Source: Helicobacteraceae bacterium (lineage in GTDB: Bacteria; Campylobacterota; Campylobacteria; Campylobacterales; Sulfurimonadaceae). From it: DNA of 19,271 nucleotides. The stretch spans positions 1 to 19,271 of the forward strand of contig JAGXIA010000011.1 in the NCBI GenBank assembly GCA_024635885.1, read 5' to 3'. The notes beneath the pieces were generated by a model. It searched no databases. It was not told where the DNA came from and worked only from the letters and a program-made list of their open reading frames with translations. The translations under genes were made by a program, and so were the position numbers. Positions 14,658-19,271 of the stretch are shown piece after piece. Every line of letters begins with the position of its first letter. Positions within the stretch are counted from its first letter, which is position 1.

Positions 14658-15083
14658 TTACAGAGTAACTGTACTTGTCCAGATACCGTGTAAATTACAT
14701 GATGATCTTGCTTTAAGAACTTTAACATTGTCAAGCTTTACAGCAAATGCAGCCATACCACGAGAAATTTCCGCTTCTAATTCACTTCTGCCTACCAACT
14801 TATTATCAGCATATAATTCTATAGCATAAATCCAGTGATCCTTCGTACTCGGGTGCATTATTCCACCTTGTCCAATGGTGATTTGAACAGGTGTGTATCC
14901 CATAGTGTCTTTATCGGCTAAAGTAATCTGTGGAGTATGTTTTAACTCTCCTTTGTCTAACTTGTCCGGATTTTCAGGTTTCATTTCCTGAAGGTTTTTA
15001 TATACATCTTCCTCTGCTTGCGCGCTTACTGCTGTTATTAGAGCTCCAGCTGCTGCTAATTTTAATGCGTCTCTTCTATTCAT
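14658..15083 (-). CDS. Tat-exported superoxide reductase-like protein (class II SORL domain)
   Basis: The 141-residue protein starts with a twin-arginine signal, MNRRDALKLAAAGALITAVSAQA (1-23), suggesting export folded with its iron. The remainder matches neelaredoxin/desulfoferrodoxin centre II: LKHTP (H49), MHPSTKDHWI (H77, H83) and CNLHGIW (C129, H132), the expected four-His one-Cys iron site. The catalytic lysine is kept (K48), but the Glu normally just before it is Leu, with a Glu one residue earlier. Superoxide reductases reduce superoxide to hydrogen peroxide without making oxygen. A periplasmic form would protect against external superoxide in microaerobic life. AAGGA lies just before the ATG. 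An alternative role in sulfur or electron transfer cannot be excluded. Confidence 0.85.
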   Translation of the reverse strand: MNRRDALKLAAAGALITAVSAQAEEDVYKNLQEMKPENPDKLDKGELKHTPQITLADKDTMGYTPVQITIGQGGIMHPSTKDHWIYAIELYADNKLVGRSELEAEISRGMAAFAVKLDNVKVLKARSSCNLHGIWTSTVTL

Positions 15084-15132
15084 TTTTTTTCCTTTTTATT
15101 TTAAAATCTATTTACATTTCCATACAATCAGC

Positions 15133-15143
15133 TTATATTATAA
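15133..15143 (-). promoter_or_regulatory. -10 box with palindrome upstream of the superoxide reductase gene
   Basis: TTATA-T-TATAA (15133-15143) is palindromic and contains a minus-strand TATAAT (15142-15137), 54 bases before the ATG. It could bind a peroxide or iron regulator of the Fur/PerR type, whose sites are AT-rich dyads, but the match is too short to name one. Confidence 0.4.
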
Positions 15144-15163
15144 CCATTTTTAGTTGCAATATA

Positions 15164-15658
15164 TTACTTTGCTATATGCTTTAAGACATCTTCAAAAGTG
15201 CCGGTTATTATATGTGCAGAACAGGCAATCATCAGATTAACCCCATAATCAAAATCTTCAATCGTTTTTCCCTCCTTATCTACATAAGTTCCACTAGAGT
15301 CAACTCTCTTTTCTTTAAAGTCAAATCTGTCTAAATATGACAAAGAACTATCCATATAAGCATATACTTTCTTACCTAAAGCACTTGCATAGCCACATTC
15401 CCACACTGTACCGCTGTCAGGCTCTTTTCCTCGAAAACTATTTAAATTTGCAACGACTATGTCGGCATTTTGAATTAAACCGACATTGGCATTAAATATA
15501 TCTTGCGCAATTTTTTGTTTGGGCTGCTCAAAATCTACAATATTATCAAGAGGATATAATCCTTCATAACCATATTTTTTACAAAGTTTAGAATATTTCT
15601 GTCCAATTTCTATGGAGTCAGGCTCAAAGACATCAGGTCCAGCTATATAAATTTTCAT
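15164..15658 (-). CDS. nucleoside 2-deoxyribosyltransferase
   Basis: The 164-residue protein matches the family that moves 2-deoxyribose between purine or pyrimidine bases, or hydrolyses deoxynucleosides. It starts MKIYIAGPDVFEP, has LIQNADIVVANLNSFRGKEPDSGTVWECGYASALGK in which E87 is the predicted nucleophile that holds the deoxyribosyl intermediate, and ends with GVNLMIACSAHII, which completes the active site across the dimer. TAGGA lies just before the ATG. It lies behind and on the same strand as the superoxide reductase gene, whose own -10 box lies between them. The exact substrate (nucleoside, or a 5'-phosphate as in the DNPH1 relatives) is not decided. Confidence 0.88.
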   Translation of the reverse strand: MKIYIAGPDVFEPDSIEIGQKYSKLCKKYGYEGLYPLDNIVDFEQPKQKIAQDIFNANVGLIQNADIVVANLNSFRGKEPDSGTVWECGYASALGKKVYAYMDSSLSYLDRFDFKEKRVDSSGTYVDKEGKTIEDFDYGVNLMIACSAHIITGTFEDVLKHIAK

Positions 15659-15733
15659 ATTAATCCTAAAATATTATCTACCAGAATTTCAATATTAGCA
15701 CTTCTGAGTAAATACGTAAATGTAATTAGTTCC

Positions 15734-15748
15734 TGGCATGTGGAAATG
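15734..15748 (+). repeat. copy of TGGCATGTGGAAATG word (exact 14-base core)
   Basis: An exact copy in the divergent gap before the MoxR gene. It covers the position where a -35 element for the MoxR promoter would fall (about 15743-15748). Confidence 0.88.
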
Positions 15749-15762
15749 TTAAATATAAACAG

Positions 15763-15771
15763 TGTTATAAT
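15763..15771 (+). promoter_or_regulatory. extended -10 promoter immediately before the MoxR ATG
   Basis: TGT-TATAAT ends 9 bases before the ATG at 15781. The expected start site lies about 2-3 bases before the ATG, and no Shine-Dalgarno fits between. It is the same nine-base element as the one before the ABC exporter gene. Confidence 0.6.
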
Positions 15772-15780
15772 AAGCTTATC

Positions 15781-16698
15781 ATGAAAAATACTGAAGATTT
15801 AATCGAGCAAATACTGCTTGAAGGACAAAAAATTATTATTGGTAAAGAGAAACAGATTAAGCTCTCTCTAGCAGCATTTTTATCAGATTCGCATGTACTG
15901 ATTGAAGATATTCCGGGTGTTGGTAAAACCACACTAGCAAAGACTCTTTCTCACATTTTAGGACTTAGATACTCAAGAATTCAGTTTACTAGCGATCTCT
16001 TGCCATCGGATATTATCGGCGTTAATTTTTACAACACTAAAGATGCTAGTTTTAGTTTTAAGAAAGGTCCTGTTTTTTCTCAGTTTTTACTTGCAGACGA
16101 GATTAACCGTGCTTCATCCAAAACCCAAAGTGCTCTTCTTGAAGCAATGGAAGAAAAGCAGGTAAGTATTGATGGTCAAACATACGAACTCCCTTCTCCC
16201 TTTTTTGTAATTGCCACTAAAAATCCCTATGAAGAAGTTGGAACATATGACTTGCCCTCTTCTCAGATAGACAGGTTTGCAATCTCCTTTTCTTTAGGTT
16301 ACCCTGACTTTGAAGCTGAGAGAGCTATTTTGTCTGTAAATAATAAACACTCTATAGATGATTTAAAATCATTGACTAAAGAGGAGATTGAACTACTACA
16401 AAATAAATTCAAGACTATCCATGCAAGTACAGAGATTTTAGACCTTGTGCAAGAGATTTTAAAGTTTACAAGAGAGAGTTCACTTTACACTGTAGGTTTA
16501 TCTACAAGAGCGGCTATAACACTTTTAAATATCTCAAAAGCATGGGCCTTAATATCTTTTAGAGACTATGTAATTCCCTCTGATGTTTTAGAAGTATTGC
16601 CTTATGTTACTCATCATCGTTTACAAGCGCGTAATGAGTACAAAACTCCAAGTGAAATTGTAGATGAAATCGTTAAAAAATTACATATCGATACTTAA
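15781..16698 (+). CDS. MoxR-family AAA+ ATPase
   Basis: The 305-residue AAA+ protein has Walker A IPGVGKTT (44-51), the PSDIIGVNFY segment, Walker B LLADEINRASSKTQSALLEAMEEKQVSIDG (103-132), sensor-1 ATKNP (145-149) and the MoxR hallmark EEVGTYDLPSSQIDRF. MoxR proteins act as chaperone-like ATPases, often for metal insertion or envelope functions, and are typically next to DUF58 proteins, as here. The next gene starts 35 bases before its end. The ATG at 15781 has no ribosome-binding site and lies just behind an extended -10. Its N-terminus (EDLIEQILLEGQKIIIGKEKQIKL) is complete for the family, so this start is favoured. Confidence 0.93.
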   Translation: MKNTEDLIEQILLEGQKIIIGKEKQIKLSLAAFLSDSHVLIEDIPGVGKTTLAKTLSHILGLRYSRIQFTSDLLPSDIIGVNFYNTKDASFSFKKGPVFSQFLLADEINRASSKTQSALLEAMEEKQVSIDGQTYELPSPFFVIATKNPYEEVGTYDLPSSQIDRFAISFSLGYPDFEAERAILSVNNKHSIDDLKSLTKEEIELLQNKFKTIHASTEILDLVQEILKFTRESSLYTVGLSTRAAITLLNISKAWALISFRDYVIPSDVLEVLPYVTHHRLQARNEYKTPSEIVDEIVKKLHIDT

Positions 16699-17536
16699 GA
16701 GTGTAAAAAACAGACCTACAAAGTTTTTTATATATTTAGTTATTATTATTCTAACTCTTTTTTTACAAGCATATATGCACAATTACAACATCGTTTACCT
16801 AATGATTTTTTTTCTAGTTGGTGTAGCAAGTGCCTCATCAATTTTTGGCGTTTTAAACCTCTATAACATTAAAGTAAAATTACTCTCATATGATAGATTT
16901 TTTGCTAATTTAAATGCTAAGTATAAACTCTCTATTGTTAATGAAGCACACAATAAAGCCTATGATATCAATATAAAATCCGCTAAAGAGGTCAAATATA
17001 TTCACTCGATTGAGCCACACAACAGTGCAATCATCTCATTTAAACATAAATTTTTAAAACGTGGCGAAGCAGATCTTCCTGAGATAAAGATCTATTCTTT
17101 TTTCCCCTTGCCACACGAGTTAAAATATAAGTTTATTCACCTTCAAAAAAAGATAATTGTATACGCCGAGCCAAAAGGAGTGTCATTATTTAAAATCTAC
17201 AATAAAAACAGTTCTCCCATTGGCGAGATTGATGAGTTTGAAGGCTTGAAAAACTTTAACCAAGGAGAGAATATCTCTTATATACATTGGCCTTCACTCG
17301 CTAAAAATGACTCTTTGAAAAGTAAAAATTTTATCTACGAAGACGAAAGCAAAAAACTACATTTTGATTTTAAAAGCATGAAGGGAAGCGATGAGGAAAA
17401 ACTTTCACAACTTACTTTATGGGTTCTTGAATGTGAAAAACATGTTTTTAAATTTACTATAGATTTGAACGGTAAAATTCTTGATTCTAAGGAGATGAGT
17501 ATAAATGAAATTCTTCAAACAATTTCTAAATACTAA
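16664..17536 (+). CDS. DUF58-domain membrane protein
   Basis: The 290-residue protein has two N-terminal membrane segments (about 20-37 and 43-64), an extracytoplasmic beta-rich stretch, and the DUF58 signature IDEFEGLKNFNQGENISYIHWPSLAKND (189-216), equivalent to the family's EFxGLRxYxxGDxxRxIHW. DUF58 proteins accompany MoxR ATPases and transglutaminase-like membrane proteins; the biochemical role is unsettled. Two canonical positions are altered here (Tyr to Phe in NF, and Asp-Ser-Leu-Arg to Glu-Asn-Ile-Ser), so the signature is rather divergent. It overlaps the MoxR gene by 35 bases and the next gene by 32, so it is translationally embedded in the operon. The ATG at 16664 is the only start that keeps the first membrane segment. 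Confidence 0.85.
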   Translation: MKSLKNYISILKSVKNRPTKFFIYLVIIILTLFLQAYMHNYNIVYLMIFFLVGVASASSIFGVLNLYNIKVKLLSYDRFFANLNAKYKLSIVNEAHNKAYDINIKSAKEVKYIHSIEPHNSAIISFKHKFLKRGEADLPEIKIYSFFPLPHELKYKFIHLQKKIIVYAEPKGVSLFKIYNKNSSPIGEIDEFEGLKNFNQGENISYIHWPSLAKNDSLKSKNFIYEDESKKLHFDFKSMKGSDEEKLSQLTLWVLECEKHVFKFTIDLNGKILDSKEMSINEILQTISKY

Positions 17537-19271
17537 GGCACCATCACAATCTAAACTTTTAGATGCAGCCTTAGTACTCTCTATAATACCGCACTTGTTT
17601 GTTATGAAGTTTTACATGCTTTTATATATTTGTATAGCTCTTATTTTTATATTCAAAAAAAACAAACACAAGAGCGACAAATATATACTCCTCTTGATTG
17701 GAATCACGTTAATTGGCGCAACATTTTTTGACAGTTATAATTTATCGAACTTTTCTAGAATACAGTTTTTTGTATCTTTAGTAAGTGCCTTACTCATACT
17801 TGCTCTTACCTTACAAAAAACTACTAAAGAACTAAACATATACTTAAAAATTTCTCCTGCACTGTTGATGTTGCTCAGTTTTTTCTTCTTTGACTCTATC
17901 ACTATGCTTCTTTATTCTGTATTCACTCTTTTTGCCTTTGTTGCTCTTTACATGTGGGGTAAGATGCAGAGTAGACTTATAGAGGCTGTAAAATTCACCT
18001 CTCGGTTATTTATTATTTCACTTCCCCTTGTCATCATTTTATTTTTAGTCTTTCCTCGCATATCTATGCAAAAAGCAGACTTTGGTTTTCGTGCAGATAG
18101 TTACAGTATCAGTGGCTATGATGGAAAAATGAGGATAAGCTCTAATGAAATTAGATTGTCCAACAAGGTTGTGATGGAACTTTTTTTTAACGATGCAAAC
18201 ATCTCTGATGAGAACTTATACTTAAGAGGTTCTACTCTCTACGAGCAAGATGGATTGGAGTGGAAAAGACACTCAACAGACTTAGAACATGACACCCTTG
18301 TAAATAAAAAAAATATTGTAGAGTATGAAATTACACTTTATCCGCATGGAAATAATTGGATATATTCTTTAGATATGCCCACTCAAGCCATAAAAAATTC
18401 AAAACTGAATTATGACTATACGCTTTCCTCAGACAAGCCTATTTATGAAAAAAAGAAGTTCAAACTACGCTCTGCACTTTTGTATAAACTCTACTCTAAA
18501 AACTTTTCTAAGGCTCTTGAAGTTGACATGAAAAAAAATGAAAAAACTTACGAAGCACTCAAAGACATTCAAAAACAAGACATACCTAAAACTAAAAAAG
18601 CGCTGTTATTACTAAATTTTTTCAGAGATCAAAAGTTATCTTACACACTTAAGCCAACTGGAATTGACTTAGAAGACTTTACTGACTCATTTTTATTTGA
18701 GAGTAAAAATGGTTACTGCATCCACTTTGCATCTGCCTTTGCAAATAGCGCTAGAATGTTAGATATTCCTTCAAGAATTGTGACCGGCTTTAAACCAAAC
18801 AAAGAAAATATGATAAAAAATTACCTGCTTGTTAAAGAAGCAGATGCACATGCCTGGGTAGAACTCTATTTTGATAAAGAAGGCTGGGTTAGATTTGACC
18901 CAACAGCTACAGCTATCAAAACAATCAATACACTCCAAAACATAGAAAATCAACAAAATTCAAACGTTTTTCAAAAAATAAACCGCTACTTTATGTATAC
19001 AAAGTATATGATAAATAATTGGGTACTTGATTACAACAGGGCAAAACAGTTAGCAATACTAAAAAAGCTACTAAGCGACACTCTCTACCTTTTACAATTT
19101 GTATTATCTTTTATTTTTCTAGTTTTGCTTGTCGTTATTGGTTTTATAAGTATAAAAAACTCAAGATGTGATGATGAACTTATGTGTGAGATGCAAAAAT
19201 TATTAAAAATTTTAAAAAAGCATGGACTTATCAAAGAAGAGCATGAGAGTATGCAGGCATTCTTACAAAGG
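17505..19271 (+). CDS. TgpA-like membrane transglutaminase-family protein, 3' end cut by window edge
   Basis: I translated 589 open codons from the ATG at 17505; the gene runs off the window. The N-terminal region up to about residue 190 has six or so membrane segments. A periplasmic region follows with the transglutaminase/cysteine-protease core: KNGYCIHFASAFANSARMLDIPSRIVTGF (catalytic C405), DAHAWVEL (H449) and WVRFDPTATA (D465). A further membrane segment lies at about 525-550. The final cytoplasmic stretch (LLKILKKHGLIKEEHESMQAFLQ) resembles DUF4129. This is the TgpA layout known from Pseudomonas. AAGGAG (17489-17494) sits 10 bases before the ATG inside the DUF58 gene, and the two overlap by 32 bases. 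The substrate is unknown; amide-bond formation or cleavage on envelope proteins is a family-based guess. Confidence 0.9.
   Translation, partial: MKFFKQFLNTKAPSQSKLLDAALVLSIIPHLFVMKFYMLLYICIALIFIFKKNKHKSDKYILLLIGITLIGATFFDSYNLSNFSRIQFFVSLVSALLILALTLQKTTKELNIYLKISPALLMLLSFFFFDSITMLLYSVFTLFAFVALYMWGKMQSRLIEAVKFTSRLFIISLPLVIILFLVFPRISMQKADFGFRADSYSISGYDGKMRISSNEIRLSNKVVMELFFNDANISDENLYLRGSTLYEQDGLEWKRHSTDLEHDTLVNKKNIVEYEITLYPHGNNWIYSLDMPTQAIKNSKLNYDYTLSSDKPIYEKKKFKLRSALLYKLYSKNFSKALEVDMKKNEKTYEALKDIQKQDIPKTKKALLLLNFFRDQKLSYTLKPTGIDLEDFTDSFLFESKNGYCIHFASAFANSARMLDIPSRIVTGFKPNKENMIKNYLLVKEADAHAWVELYFDKEGWVRFDPTATAIKTINTLQNIENQQNSNVFQKINRYFMYTKYMINNWVLDYNRAKQLAILKKLLSDTLYLLQFVLSFIFLVLLVVIGFISIKNSRCDDELMCEMQKLLKILKKHGLIKEEHESMQAFLQR

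Noticed and set aside
14658..15083. SoxY/SoxZ-type sulfur carrier
   Set aside because: There is no SoxY GGCGG tail, and the His/Cys iron-site pattern fits superoxide reductase much better.
18846..18856. CACATGCC in the transglutaminase gene as another copy of the repeated word
   Set aside because: Only eight bases match, and they encode the conserved His-Ala-Trp motif, so protein constraint explains them.

Overview
The window is ordinary chromosomal DNA, AT-rich and densely coding, most likely from a sulfur-oxidising Campylobacterota bacterium close to Sulfurimonas. Three things suggest this. The order accB, accC, SurA-like chaperone, gltX, with upp nearby, recalls the Campylobacter jejuni Cj1286-Cj1291 neighbourhood (recalled, not searched). 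The glutamyl-tRNA synthetase resembles Helicobacter GluRS1. A periplasmic rhodanese and a Tat-exported superoxide reductase suit a microaerobic sulfur metaboliser. I see no rRNA, tRNA, CRISPR array, transposase, prophage gene or gene-free stretch over 300 bases.

Layout. 1-2375 (minus) is a tight operon of two paralogous GAF proteins, upp and a methyltransferase cut by the window edge. A divergent arsC-like reductase (2444-2797) converges on a dCMP deaminase (2812-3249, minus). accB-accC (3381-5166) supply the biotin carboxyl carrier and biotin carboxylase of acetyl-CoA carboxylase and converge on a SurA-like periplasmic chaperone (5228-6064, minus). gltX (6159-7547) and a Cys-containing metal-efflux-type permease (7645-8685) follow. 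An ArsR-family regulator and a Nudix hydrolase (minus, 9703-8699) are divergent from a periplasmic rhodanese (9800-10267). A membrane diguanylate cyclase (10294-11730, minus) is divergent from an ABC exporter-glucokinase pair (11816-14592). Glucokinase converges on a Tat-dependent superoxide reductase (14658-15083, minus), followed by a nucleoside 2-deoxyribosyltransferase (15164-15658, minus). The window ends in an overlapping MoxR ATPase, DUF58 and TgpA-like transglutaminase operon (15781 to the edge).

The most unusual signal is not a gene. The word TTGGCATGTGGAAAT (14-base core TGGCATGTGGAAAT) occurs six times exactly and about four more times in degraded form. It is found within genes, between genes, and as head-to-head inverted pairs that form hairpins behind genes. 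This is how the DNA uptake sequences of Neisseria and the Pasteurellaceae are distributed, and I know of no such sequence in Campylobacterota, so it is offered as a candidate uptake sequence or other genome-wide signal. A second unusual point is that the ABC exporter and MoxR genes both have an extended -10 (TGTTATAAT) so close to the ATG, with no Shine-Dalgarno, that their mRNAs look leaderless or nearly so.
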